Shown: positions 8,496 to 16,591 of the stretch, in pieces
Numbering within the stretch: position 1 is the first letter of the stretch
Layout: each line of letters begins with the position of its first letter
Assembly: GCF_002272135.1 (NCBI RefSeq)
Contig: NZ_NPBF01000018.1
Span: 248,001 to 312,000, forward strand
Length of the DNA: 64,000 nucleotides
Source of the DNA: Virgibacillus sp. 7505
GTDB lineage: Bacteria; Bacillota; Bacilli; Bacillales; Amphibacillaceae
Reading direction: 5' to 3'
The notes under the pieces: model-generated
Databases searched by the model: none
What the model was told of the DNA's origin: nothing
What the model saw: the letters and a program-made list of their open reading frames with translations, nothing else
Made by a program: the position numbers and the translations under genes

Positions 8496-8836
8496 TACCA
8501 ATGCTTGACATCCTTGAAATCCCGCATGATGATGCGCGACTCTTTAATGTCTTGATATAATCGATATGGCTTGCTCGCTAGCCGGATGGGCAGCGTAAAG
8601 AGAAATTGGCTTAGGTCATCTTTATACTCCGTCGTCATTCGGGAAGGTTTTGAAAGAATGCGATTTTGCCATTCTTCCTTGAATTCTTTTTGCAGATCCA
8701 GTCTGACATCGATAGCATGATGGCATTGCGTACAGCAAATGGTTTTGAGCTTATCATTGATGTACGTAATCGTAAATGGAGACTCCTCGCGACAATGGAT
8801 ACAATATAACTCTGCTTCCATGCGGCTTTGTTTCAC
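8495..8836 (-). CDS. Small protein with zinc-ribbon-like N-terminus
   Basis: This 113-residue protein of unknown function carries two CxxC pairs (CIHC near residue 12 and CTQC near 35) that would bind one zinc ion, followed by a helical, basic C-terminus. Short homologues are common in Bacillaceae without assigned function. The start is unsettled: a GTG (8836) has AGGAAA only a few bases upstream, while an ATG five codons later has no good site. It is transcribed alone with its own terminator; no operon partner hints at a role. No membrane segment or signal peptide is present. Confidence 0.65.
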   Translation of the reverse strand: MKQSRMEAELYCIHCREESPFTITYINDKLKTICCTQCHHAIDVRLDLQKEFKEEWQNRILSKPSRMTTEYKDDLSQFLFTLPIRLASKPYRLYQDIKESRIIMRDFKDVKHW

Positions 8837-9024
8837 CGTTTCCTAATATCTAGATTCAGAAACCAGAAACACACAGTGAGCGACTTCATTTCCAGAGCAG
8901 GATAAGACCGTCTGCTCTGAGCTTCCTCGCTTACTTCTGTGTTCCTACAAGATTTCTTCTGCTTTTATTCCCTTCCTAATTAGAACATTTCGCTGCCCGC
9001 TTGCTGATATCCTGTCTATAACAT

Positions 9025-10506
9025 TCAATTTGTATGCATACTTTTCAACTCTTCATAAACAATTTTCAATATCTGGTCTTCTATCAGAGGTCCTTCCTCT
9101 TCATCCAACAGTCCGTTCAGCAAAATAGAGAAAACTACGTGTTCCCCTGATTTTGTTTCCATATATCCCGATAACGAACTAACGCCTGTCAGTGTGCCCG
9201 TCTTTGCATTTATCTTTCCAGCGAGCTCTGTGTCAACAAAGCGATTACGAAGTGTTCCGCCGACCATGCGTTCCGACACACCTGCTACAGGAAGCGATGT
9301 TTTGAACGCCGGATACCAAGACTCCTGTTTTACTTGTGTAAGCAGGGTTGTCAGTTGCCTGGCAGTTATACCATTTACATGTGACAGACCAGACCCATCT
9401 CTTATGACCATTTGTCCCGTTGGCAGCTGTTTTTCACTCAGATAATGTTCCATCTGATTGATACCATCTTCCCAGTTCCCGGCTTTTCCTCTGCTTCCGA
9501 TATGCTTAAGGAACATTTCGGCATGTCCGTTATTGCTTAGTTTCATGAACGGAAGAAGCAGTTCTTTGAGCGGAGCAGATTGCTTCCGCAGAAGCTCGGT
9601 TCGATTCGCTGGTGCTTTTGCAGTTTTCGCTGTACCTGTGACCTGGATACCGGATGCTTTCACATAATCTTGAAACAGGTGCAAAACATATTCTGTTGGT
9701 TCCCAGACCGCTACCCATTCCTGCTCGCTATCGCCTGTTGCAATCGAGCCAGAAATGACAATATCATTCGTTCCATGTATTCGTTTCACTTCTAATTCCG
9801 CTTCTTCATTACCGGATACAATAACAGCATCATTTTGTATCGATACATAATCTGTTTCCGGAACGACATGAACCGACGGTTTCCCAGAAGACGAACTTGC
9901 TTCTACCATGACCTTCACTGTTCCCGTATCATGGTCACTATCAGGCGCTGCTGTCAGTGCACTGATTGCTGCTCCATAATAAGCTGATTCATCTTTCCAT
10001 GTTGTATCTTCACTGTAACGCTCCCGATCAAAATACGTATCGTCCGCAACGATATCACCATTAATCTTCTTTATCCCTAATTCATGCAGCTGACTTGCAA
10101 GCTGCTGTACATCTTCATATGTAAGGGAAGGGTCTCCTTTACCAATCAAATACACGTTTCCATTGAGCTGCCCGTTCTTTACTTGGCCATCTGTTGCAAC
10201 TATCGTTTCGAACCTATGCTCTTCCCCTAATTCATCCAGTGCTGCTGCTGCAGTCAGAAGCTTCATATTGGATGCAGGGCGCATACGCTGGTCAGCACTC
10301 TTTTCAAAAATTGTCCTACCTGAATGCTCTTCTGTAATATGGATTGCAAAGGCAGCTCCTTGCAGCTGTTCTTCACTGGCCAGATATTCTGATAATCTAT
10401 CTTTCATCCTATCCTCTTTTCCGGCTACGCGGACATGCGTATGGGGTACCATACAAGCAAAAAGCAGCAGTCCTGCGGTTAAAATCCGCATAACTTTGCG
10501 AATCAT
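9025..10506 (-). CDS. dacB: D-alanyl-D-alanine carboxypeptidase/endopeptidase (S13 family, PBP4-like)
   Basis: This 493-residue secreted or membrane-anchored penicillin-binding protein trims peptidoglycan stem peptides. A signal peptide (about residues 1-29) is followed by the S13 catalytic motifs: SNMK with nucleophile Ser79 and Lys82, SNN near residue 330, and KTG in the AKTGTLTG segment near residue 425. The long insert between the first two motifs is typical of S13 enzymes and distinguishes them from S11 DacA. The start is set at the ATG at 10506, eight bases after AAGGAG; the ATG two codons earlier is too close to that site. Called DacC/PBP4a in B. subtilis. It is monocistronic. Confidence 0.9.
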   Translation of the reverse strand: MIRKVMRILTAGLLLFACMVPHTHVRVAGKEDRMKDRLSEYLASEEQLQGAAFAIHITEEHSGRTIFEKSADQRMRPASNMKLLTAAAALDELGEEHRFETIVATDGQVKNGQLNGNVYLIGKGDPSLTYEDVQQLASQLHELGIKKINGDIVADDTYFDRERYSEDTTWKDESAYYGAAISALTAAPDSDHDTGTVKVMVEASSSSGKPSVHVVPETDYVSIQNDAVIVSGNEEAELEVKRIHGTNDIVISGSIATGDSEQEWVAVWEPTEYVLHLFQDYVKASGIQVTGTAKTAKAPANRTELLRKQSAPLKELLLPFMKLSNNGHAEMFLKHIGSRGKAGNWEDGINQMEHYLSEKQLPTGQMVIRDGSGLSHVNGITARQLTTLLTQVKQESWYPAFKTSLPVAGVSERMVGGTLRNRFVDTELAGKINAKTGTLTGVSSLSGYMETKSGEHVVFSILLNGLLDEEEGPLIEDQILKIVYEELKSMHTN

Positions 10507-10621
10507 CAGCATCTCTCCTTATTGCATATCCTACTTAACCTGCACGTTATAATGTATGTGTATGTACCCTATCTTAGTGTAACAAACTATCAGATTATTT
10601 AAAATATTGTTCGGATCATAA

Positions 10622-10646
10622 AGAAAAGACACCATCACATGGTGTC
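10622..10646 (-). terminator. Terminator overlapping the exoA stop codon
   Basis: The stem GACACCAT/ATGGTGTC is followed on the minus strand by TTTTCTTT. The stop codon of exoA lies inside the hairpin. Confidence 0.7.
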
Positions 10647-11402
10647 TTCATCCTTTATATACAAGCATACCGGACAATGGTCGCTGCCCATTGTATCAGC
10701 ATGTATCTCTGCTTCTTGTATTTTGTTTTTCCAACGTTCAGAGACGATAAAATAATCGATACGCCAGCCGATGTTCCTTTCTCTTACTTTATTCATATAC
10801 GACCACCAGCTGTACGCGTCCTCACGGTCCGGATAAAGGTATCGGAAACTATCTACAAAACCGGAAGCAAGGAGGACAGTCATCTTTTCCCGTTCTTCTT
10901 TCGTAAAGCCGGAATTGCCGTGATTTGTCTTATGGTTTTTCAAATCTATTTCCTGATGGGCAACATTCAAATCGCCGCATAAGATGACAGGTTTCCGGTT
11001 ATCCAGCTCCTGAACATAAGATAATATCCTATCTTCCCACTCCAGACGCTCAGCCAATCGTGCCAAATCACGTTTGGAATTCGGTGTATACACCGTAACT
11101 AAATAGAAATTGTCATATTCCAAGGTAATGATCCTGCCCTCAGGTTCAATAACGCCCTCATCCAGTCCATATGTGACATGGAGAGGTTTATGCTTCGTGA
11201 AAACAGCCGTACCTGAGTACCCTTTGCGCTCTGCGTAATTCCAATATTGATAATATCCTGGCAGATCTAATTCAATCTGGCCATCCTGGAGCTTCGTTTC
11301 CTGCAAGCAGAAAAAATCTGCATCTTGTTCCTTAAAATAGTCAAGAAAGCCTTTCTTAACACAAGCTCTTATTCCATTCACATTCCATGATACCAACTTC
11401 AT
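10635..11402 (-). CDS. exoA: Exodeoxyribonuclease III (AP endonuclease family 1)
   Basis: This 255-residue enzyme repairs abasic sites and 3'-blocked ends. The exonuclease-endonuclease-phosphatase fold motifs are all visible: SWNVNGIRA at the N-terminus, LQETKLQ (metal-binding Glu), CGDLNVAHQEIDL (catalytic Asp and Asn) and the C-terminal MGSDHCPV (catalytic Asp-His). Length matches the family (about 250-260). It is followed 26 bases upstream on the same strand by a quinone oxidoreductase gene with which it may share a transcript. Confidence 0.95.
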   Translation of the reverse strand: MKLVSWNVNGIRACVKKGFLDYFKEQDADFFCLQETKLQDGQIELDLPGYYQYWNYAERKGYSGTAVFTKHKPLHVTYGLDEGVIEPEGRIITLEYDNFYLVTVYTPNSKRDLARLAERLEWEDRILSYVQELDNRKPVILCGDLNVAHQEIDLKNHKTNHGNSGFTKEEREKMTVLLASGFVDSFRYLYPDREDAYSWWSYMNKVRERNIGWRIDYFIVSERWKNKIQEAEIHADTMGSDHCPVCLYIKDEDTM

Positions 11403-11428
11403 TTCTCTATTTCCCCCGTTGTATGTCT

Positions 11429-12400
11429 CTAATCTGCGATGCGCAGAATGATTTTTCCTGCATGTGTCCTGCTTTCCATTAGCTGATGCGCCTTACTCGC
11501 ATCCTCGAGGTTGAATTCTTGTATGCTTGGGAAAGTGATATCTCCCATCTCCACAAAACTGATAACCTGTTCAGCGATGTGCTTTAAATCTTCTGGTCGT
11601 TTCTTACGAGTCGTCCCTAAGCTATAGCCGAGCAATGAACGGCAGCTTGCGTGGACATCTGATGTTTTTATAGAACCAGCAGCACCGCTAGCATTCCCGT
11701 AGTTTACTAATCTACCATAAGGCGCGAGACACGTAAAACTCTCTTCCATTACAGAGCCTGCTAGCGAATCTAAAATGAGGTCGGCTCCAGCTCCATCGGT
11801 CAGGCTTTGGACTGACTCTGATAGATTATCATAAGTAATACAATGATCAGCACCTAGCTTCAAAGGCAAATCCGCTTTATGATCTGTGCTCACTGTCCCT
11901 ATTATTTTGCCAGCACCTAGCTTTCTTGCGAGCTGAACCAATGTAAGGCCTGTCCCGCCTGATGCAGCATGAATAAGCACTGTTTCTCCGTTTCCTAGTC
12001 TCCCAACGCGCTCGAGAAGCATGAAGGATAAAAAGGAAGGAACCGGACAGGCAGCAGCAACAGCTGTATCAACTTGATCTGCAACTGGATAAACGAGCAT
12101 TGCATTTGCTATGGCATACTCCGCATAAGAACCTTCTTTTACGAATGCAATAACTCTTTCTCCAACTTGAATCCCTTTGACATCTTGTCCTACCTTATCA
12201 ATGATTCCAACAGCATCCAATCCAAGTATGCCTGGATTGGATGCTCCTTTCATGCCTTTCCGCTTTTTTATATCAGCAAAATGAACACTCGCTTTTAACA
12301 CCCTTATCCTTACTTCACCTGCTGATGGCTCAGGCACAGTCACTTTTTTGTATTCCAATACATCCAGACCGCCTGTACTTGCCGCTACAATTGCTCGCAT
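11429..12400 (-). CDS. NADPH:quinone oxidoreductase-like zinc-independent dehydrogenase (MDR family)
   Basis: This 323-residue medium-chain dehydrogenase/reductase has an N-terminal GroES-like domain and a Rossmann domain beginning at VLIHAASGGTGLTLVQLA (the expected AxxGGxG nucleotide motif, near residue 145). The structural and catalytic zinc cysteines of alcohol dehydrogenases are absent, which points to the quinone reductase or enoyl reductase branch. The start is the ATG at 12400, preceded by AGGAGG; the frame runs further upstream without a site. It lies divergent from the terpene cyclase gene and just upstream of exoA on the same strand. The substrate is unknown. Confidence 0.85.
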   Translation of the reverse strand: MRAIVAASTGGLDVLEYKKVTVPEPSAGEVRIRVLKASVHFADIKKRKGMKGASNPGILGLDAVGIIDKVGQDVKGIQVGERVIAFVKEGSYAEYAIANAMLVYPVADQVDTAVAAACPVPSFLSFMLLERVGRLGNGETVLIHAASGGTGLTLVQLARKLGAGKIIGTVSTDHKADLPLKLGADHCITYDNLSESVQSLTDGAGADLILDSLAGSVMEESFTCLAPYGRLVNYGNASGAAGSIKTSDVHASCRSLLGYSLGTTRKKRPEDLKHIAEQVISFVEMGDITFPSIQEFNLEDASKAHQLMESRTHAGKIILRIAD

Positions 12401-12519
12401 AATAAGCCTCCTATTAACTGGGACATAGATGCAAGAGTCATAATCAGCTATTCTATGCATATTTTATCATATTGCAGTATATTTTCCGTTCAATAACTCT
12501 CGGGAAAAGGAGCTGTATC

Positions 12520-14382
12520 ATGAGCCAGGTCAACATGGAAGATGTGAAGATGGCAATTGAGAAGCGTATAAGTAAGCTTGAAGAGCTACAGCAGGAGGAT
12601 GGATCTTGGCGTATGTGCTTTGAAGGTGCAATTTTGACAGACTGCTTCTATATAATCACCTTCACTTCTTTCGGCAAAGAACCAGATACTGTAGAGAAGC
12701 TGAAAGTCCATTTATTAAAAAAGCAGCGGGACGATGGCAGCTGGACAGCATATCCTGGCGAAAGAAACGGCAACTTATCGGCTACTGTATTGGCTTATGC
12801 TGCACTGCGTTTTTCTGGAGTCACCGCTCAAGAACTGCGGGCAGCAGAACGCTTTATCAGCACGAACGGAGGGATTAACAAAGCCCATTTTATGATCCGC
12901 TTCATGCTGGCAGTGCACGGGATGATACCATGGCCGCCTTTTTTGAAGTTCCCTATGACCGCGCTGCTTGTACCGACCACATTCCCAATAAATTTCTTTC
13001 AATTCAGTTCTTATGCCAGAATCCATTTTGTACCGATGCTGCTTTTGCTGAATAAAAAGTTTAAACGAATCAGCCGGCATAGCGTTCAGCTTGAGCATTT
13101 ATTGTATGAAGATGAATGGGATGATTTAACGGAGATTCGATCGCCCTTTCGTACCATCACAGATGAATGGAGCCGTCTCGCCCGTCTGCCGGCCCGTCTG
13201 CACCGTGCCGGCTATAAATATGCGGAACAATATATGGGAGAAAGAATCGAATCAGATGGGACTCTATACAGCTATGCAAGTGCCACTTTCTTCATGATTT
13301 ACGCTTATCTAGCGCTTGGATATGAAGAAAACAGTCCAAAAATACAGCAGGCATTAAAAGGCATACACGGACTTGTCAATGAGAACTGTAACGGTATCCA
13401 CGTCGAAAATTCAACATCAACAGTTTGGGATACCGCTTTACTCAGTTATGCACTTCAGCAGGCAGGCGCCCCTGCCAAACATCATATGATTCAATCAGCC
13501 AATCATTATCTACTGCAGCGGCAGCATGTTAAGAAAGCAGATTGGCAGATTCATCAGCCCGGTACAGAGCCTGGCGGCTGGGGTTTTTCAGATATCAATA
13601 CAAATCATCCAGATAACGACGATACATCTGCCGCACTTCGAGCCCTCACAAGGCAGGCACGCCATGACCTTACTGTTAAGCGAGCTTGGAAAAAAGGATC
13701 AGATTATCTGTTGGCGATGCAAAATAAAGACGGCGGCTGGGCAGCTTTCGAGAAAGATACAGACTGGTGGGTATTAGGTAAGCTTCCGATTGAAAATGCA
13801 GAAGATGCTGCCATTGATCCTTCTACTCCGGATTTGACTGGCCGGGTGATGGAATTCCTTGGAACATATGCAAGTTTGAAAAAAGATCATTCCAGTATGA
13901 AAAAGGCTGTCCGCTGGCTTTATAAACACCAGCAATTAAATGGTTCATGGTATGGCAGATGGGGAGTATGTTATTTGTATGGGACGTGGGCTGCTTTGAC
14001 TGGTCTTGCAGCAGTTGGTGTAAAACCGACAGAAAAGCATATAAAGCGTGCTGTAAATTGGCTGAAAGCCGTCCAGCATGAGGATGGAGGCTGGGGAGAA
14101 TCGTGCCGAAGTGCTGAAGTAGGAACATATGTAGACTTGCCGATTAGTACGATTGTCCAGACTGCTTGGGCTGTTGATGCCTTAATAGCCAGCGGCGAAC
14201 AGGATAGTAAGGAGGTACAGCAAGGCATCGCTTTTTTGTTATCAGAGCCTCTGCTACAAACCTCGATTGACTATCCTACTGGAATTGGTCTTCCTGGACA
14301 ATTTTATATTCGCTATGAAAGCTATCCGCATATCTTCCCGCTGCTTGCATTAAGTCATTACCGAATCAAAGCAAAGTCTTAA
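12520..14382 (+). CDS. sqhC: Squalene-hopene cyclase family terpene cyclase (SqhC/sporulenol synthase type)
   Basis: This 620-residue class II triterpene cyclase is close in length to B. subtilis SqhC (about 630), which cyclises tetraprenyl-beta-curcumene to sporulenol; other members convert squalene to hopene. The protonating DxDD motif is visible as DNDDTSAALRAL near residue 370. Several QW repeats are present (QEDGSW, QRDDGSW, NKDGGWAAF, LNGSWYGRWG, EDGGWGES), which stabilise the alpha/alpha barrel. Hydrophobic stretches near residues 135-170 suit monotopic membrane binding. The start is the ATG at 12520, after AAGGAG. No prenyl synthase is next to it, so the natural substrate cannot be fixed. 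It overlaps the convergent SDR gene by four bases. Confidence 0.9.
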   Translation: MSQVNMEDVKMAIEKRISKLEELQQEDGSWRMCFEGAILTDCFYIITFTSFGKEPDTVEKLKVHLLKKQRDDGSWTAYPGERNGNLSATVLAYAALRFSGVTAQELRAAERFISTNGGINKAHFMIRFMLAVHGMIPWPPFLKFPMTALLVPTTFPINFFQFSSYARIHFVPMLLLLNKKFKRISRHSVQLEHLLYEDEWDDLTEIRSPFRTITDEWSRLARLPARLHRAGYKYAEQYMGERIESDGTLYSYASATFFMIYAYLALGYEENSPKIQQALKGIHGLVNENCNGIHVENSTSTVWDTALLSYALQQAGAPAKHHMIQSANHYLLQRQHVKKADWQIHQPGTEPGGWGFSDINTNHPDNDDTSAALRALTRQARHDLTVKRAWKKGSDYLLAMQNKDGGWAAFEKDTDWWVLGKLPIENAEDAAIDPSTPDLTGRVMEFLGTYASLKKDHSSMKKAVRWLYKHQQLNGSWYGRWGVCYLYGTWAALTGLAAVGVKPTEKHIKRAVNWLKAVQHEDGGWGESCRSAEVGTYVDLPISTIVQTAWAVDALIASGEQDSKEVQQGIAFLLSEPLLQTSIDYPTGIGLPGQFYIRYESYPHIFPLLALSHYRIKAKS

Positions 14383-15173
14383 CCAATACTTTTGACCATT
14401 CCGCCATCCACGACGAAAGCTTGGCCGGTAATATATGAATTGGCAGAAGAGCATAGGAAAACGGCCATGTTGGCAAATTCTTCAGGCGTACCGTATCTTC
14501 CCATCGGGATAGTTGCTTGGCTTTGCTGCTGAACGTCCTCCAAGCTTTTGCCTAGTTGATCAGCAGTCTTCTGATCCAGCTGATCGACTCGATCGGTATG
14601 TATTTTTCCAGGACCAAGCGTATTGATCAGGATATTGTCTGGTGCCAGTTCTTGCGAAAGAGATTTCGCCAAGCCGACAATCCCTGCACGGAATGTATTT
14701 GATAACAGCAAGTTATCGATTGATTGCTTAATGGAAGATGAAGCGATATTAAGAATATGGCCGCCTCCATTTTCCTTCATGATCGGAGCTGCAGCTCGAA
14801 TGAAACGGACGAAACTCAATAGATTCAGTTCGAAAGCTTGCTGCCAGTCTTCATCGGCGAAATCCATTAATTTACCGGCCGGTGGTCCGCCAGCATTATT
14901 AACAAGAATATCAACTGATCCGGTATGCAGCTTAGCTGCCTCGACTGCGCGGATGATATCTTGTGCATCCGTTATGTCACAGACCGAATAAGCAACAAGA
15001 TCACTCCCGGATTCCTTCGTTATTTCATCTCGTGTCTGTTTAAGTGCTTGCTCATTACGGCTGACAATATGAACAGAGGCGCCCTCCTTGGCTAATCGCA
15101 AGGCTGTCGCCTTACCCAGCCCTTTGCTGGCTGCTACGACCAGTGCTGTCTTGCCTTTTAATCCTAAATCCAT
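14379..15173 (-). CDS. Atypical short-chain dehydrogenase/reductase lacking the Tyr-Lys pair
   Basis: This 264-residue SDR has the nucleotide-binding segment AASKGLGKAT, the NNAGG motif and the C-terminal ITGQAFVVDGG of the classical family. At the active site, where SDRs carry a YxxxK signature, the sequence is LLLSNTFRAGIVGL, so Tyr and Lys appear replaced by Ser and Arg. This belongs to a divergent branch often annotated as 3-oxoacyl-ACP reductase; true activity is uncertain. It is preceded by a 43-codon gene 14 bases upstream. Its stop codon overlaps the stop of the convergent terpene cyclase by four bases, with no terminator between them. Confidence 0.87.
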   Translation of the reverse strand: MDLGLKGKTALVVAASKGLGKATALRLAKEGASVHIVSRNEQALKQTRDEITKESGSDLVAYSVCDITDAQDIIRAVEAAKLHTGSVDILVNNAGGPPAGKLMDFADEDWQQAFELNLLSFVRFIRAAAPIMKENGGGHILNIASSSIKQSIDNLLLSNTFRAGIVGLAKSLSQELAPDNILINTLGPGKIHTDRVDQLDQKTADQLGKSLEDVQQQSQATIPMGRYGTPEEFANMAVFLCSSANSYITGQAFVVDGGMVKSIG

Positions 15174-15187
15174 ATGATGATCACTCC

Positions 15188-15319
15188 TTAATCTGCTGCT
15201 TTTGCGATTTTACTTCTGATCCAGCGAGCTGCTGTTTCCTCCGGGATCTCGTATGTACCGCCTTCGCGAAGCAGTTGATTTTTATACATTGTTTGGACAA
15301 GCATGATTACTTTCATCAT
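15188..15319 (-). CDS. 43-residue protein resembling phage DUF7302-type small proteins
   Basis: This very short ORF has an excellent ribosome-binding site (AAAGGAG, five bases from the ATG). It encodes a basic protein with the pattern of small phage-associated proteins: a beta-rich start, a GGTYEIPEETAARWI core and a basic Ala/Lys end. The frame stays open upstream of this ATG to 15385, but without a site. It sits between proB and the SDR gene and probably shares a transcript with the latter (14-base gap). Function is unknown, and the phage-family resemblance is from memory of the motif only. Confidence 0.6.
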   Translation of the reverse strand: MMKVIMLVQTMYKNQLLREGGTYEIPEETAARWIRSKIAKAAD

Positions 15320-15351
15320 TGCCACTCCTTTCTGGTCTTCATTATACACCC

Positions 15352-15381
15352 AAGCCGCCAAGCAGGCAGGCTTGGCGGCTT
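15352..15381 (-). other. Strong GC hairpin at the proB stop codon
   Basis: A 12-bp stem (AAGCCGCCAAGC and complement, 6-nt loop) lies at the end of proB. There is no T-run after it on the minus strand, so it is at best a weak terminator, or it may protect the mRNA end. Confidence 0.5.
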
Positions 15382-16473
15382 TCATAGGAATACAATATAA
15401 TTTCGATGGACTACAGCTTTATGCCAAACGGAAGACGGATCAGTCTCGCGATTTGTGAGCATTTCGCGCAAATCAGCAGATGAAATATCACTGATACCGC
15501 GGGCGATTATATCTCCATCTGTTGTCTTGATTTCCACGACAGCGGACGTGGAAAAAGTGCCATGTACTTCTGTGATTCCAATCGGAAGCAGACTTTTCCC
15601 ATGCTCAAGCAAAGCTTCTGCTGCACCTGAATCGATTATAAGGCTGCCAGTCGCTCTTGCATGATGCGTGAGCCATTGCTTCGTTTTGCGCTGCACCTCT
15701 GTTGCTTCGTCTCCTATATAGGTTCCTGCTCCATTGTCTCGGGCAATCTCAAGCAAGGTCGATTGCTCATTCGTTGTACCGATGAATACAGGCACCCCTA
15801 ACTCAAGCGCAGTTTGAGCAGCCAGTACCTTTGAATACATGCCGCCCGTACCGACCTTGGAACCGGATGTCTGTTCAATGGAAGCCTGCATTTCTGGAGG
15901 AATCGCGTCCAGACGCTGATATCGTTTCGCATCAGGATAAGTATTTGGGTTCTTATCGTAGATACCGTCCACATCTGTAATTAGGATCAGTAAATCAGCT
16001 TTCACGAGTCCGCTGACATAAGCAGACAGCATATCATTATCACCAAATGTCAGTTCTCGTATGGATACTGAGTCATTTTCATTGATTATTGGAATGATAT
16101 TGCGCTTCAGCAGCTCCTGCAGCGTATTGTAGCTGTTATGATACTGATCGGCATTTGTAAAGACATCCCGCGTCAAAAGCAGCTGCGCACATTTCATATC
16201 ATGTTTGCCAAAAGCTTCCGTATAAGCTTGGACGAGCAAACCTTGTCCGATTGCAGCCGCGGCCTGTTTCCCTTCGATCGTCACCGGTCTTGATGGATAT
16301 CCCAGCTGACGGAATCCTGCTGCCACAGCACCTGATGATACAAGTATCACTTCATGTCCTTCTTTGATTAACGCTGCTATTTGGTCCGTATGCTGGCGAA
16401 TCTTTGATTCACTCATTCCGCCGCCCGATTCAGAAAGCATGCTAGAGCCTATTTTTACAATTATTCTTTTCAT
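15382..16473 (-). CDS. proB: Glutamate 5-kinase
   Basis: This 363-residue enzyme phosphorylates glutamate in the first step of proline synthesis. The amino-acid kinase domain (about residues 1-255) shows VKIGSSML, VSSGAVAAG, INENDSVS and the DVDGIYDKNP motif. A C-terminal PUA domain follows (about 275-355), as in the feedback-regulated long form of the enzyme. proA is not adjacent, which is unusual, since proB and proA are normally one operon. The stand-alone arrangement recalls the osmoadaptive ProJ of Bacillus, but no osmotic promoter could be identified. The ATG follows AAAAGGTG. Confidence 0.93.
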   Translation of the reverse strand: MKRIIVKIGSSMLSESGGGMSESKIRQHTDQIAALIKEGHEVILVSSGAVAAGFRQLGYPSRPVTIEGKQAAAAIGQGLLVQAYTEAFGKHDMKCAQLLLTRDVFTNADQYHNSYNTLQELLKRNIIPIINENDSVSIRELTFGDNDMLSAYVSGLVKADLLILITDVDGIYDKNPNTYPDAKRYQRLDAIPPEMQASIEQTSGSKVGTGGMYSKVLAAQTALELGVPVFIGTTNEQSTLLEIARDNGAGTYIGDEATEVQRKTKQWLTHHARATGSLIIDSGAAEALLEHGKSLLPIGITEVHGTFSTSAVVEIKTTDGDIIARGISDISSADLREMLTNRETDPSSVWHKAVVHRNYIVFL

Positions 16474-16554
16474 CTTCCATTCACCTTTTCATCTAACAAC
16501 TCATTTTAGTAACGATTATATAGTAAAATAGCCCAAGCTCCTAGTCTCAAAGCT

Positions 16555-16586
16555 AAAAACCTCCACCGCTATGTGTGGAGGTTTTT
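16555..16586. terminator. Terminator of the branched-chain aminotransferase gene
   Basis: A 12-bp stem (AAAAACCTCCAC and complement, 8-nt loop) with T-runs on both sides lies just past the ilvE stop codon. Confidence 0.9.
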
Positions 16587-16591
16587 CTAAG

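Noticed and set aside
8389-8510. Short plus-strand frame from a TTG at about 8389 behind AAGGAAAG (about 38 codons)
   Set aside because: It runs through the terminator of the zinc-ribbon gene and into that gene; no recognisable protein features.
16474-16550. Promoter for proB around a TATAAT-like element
   Set aside because: The -10 is good, but no -35 is found at 16-18 bases, so it was not listed.
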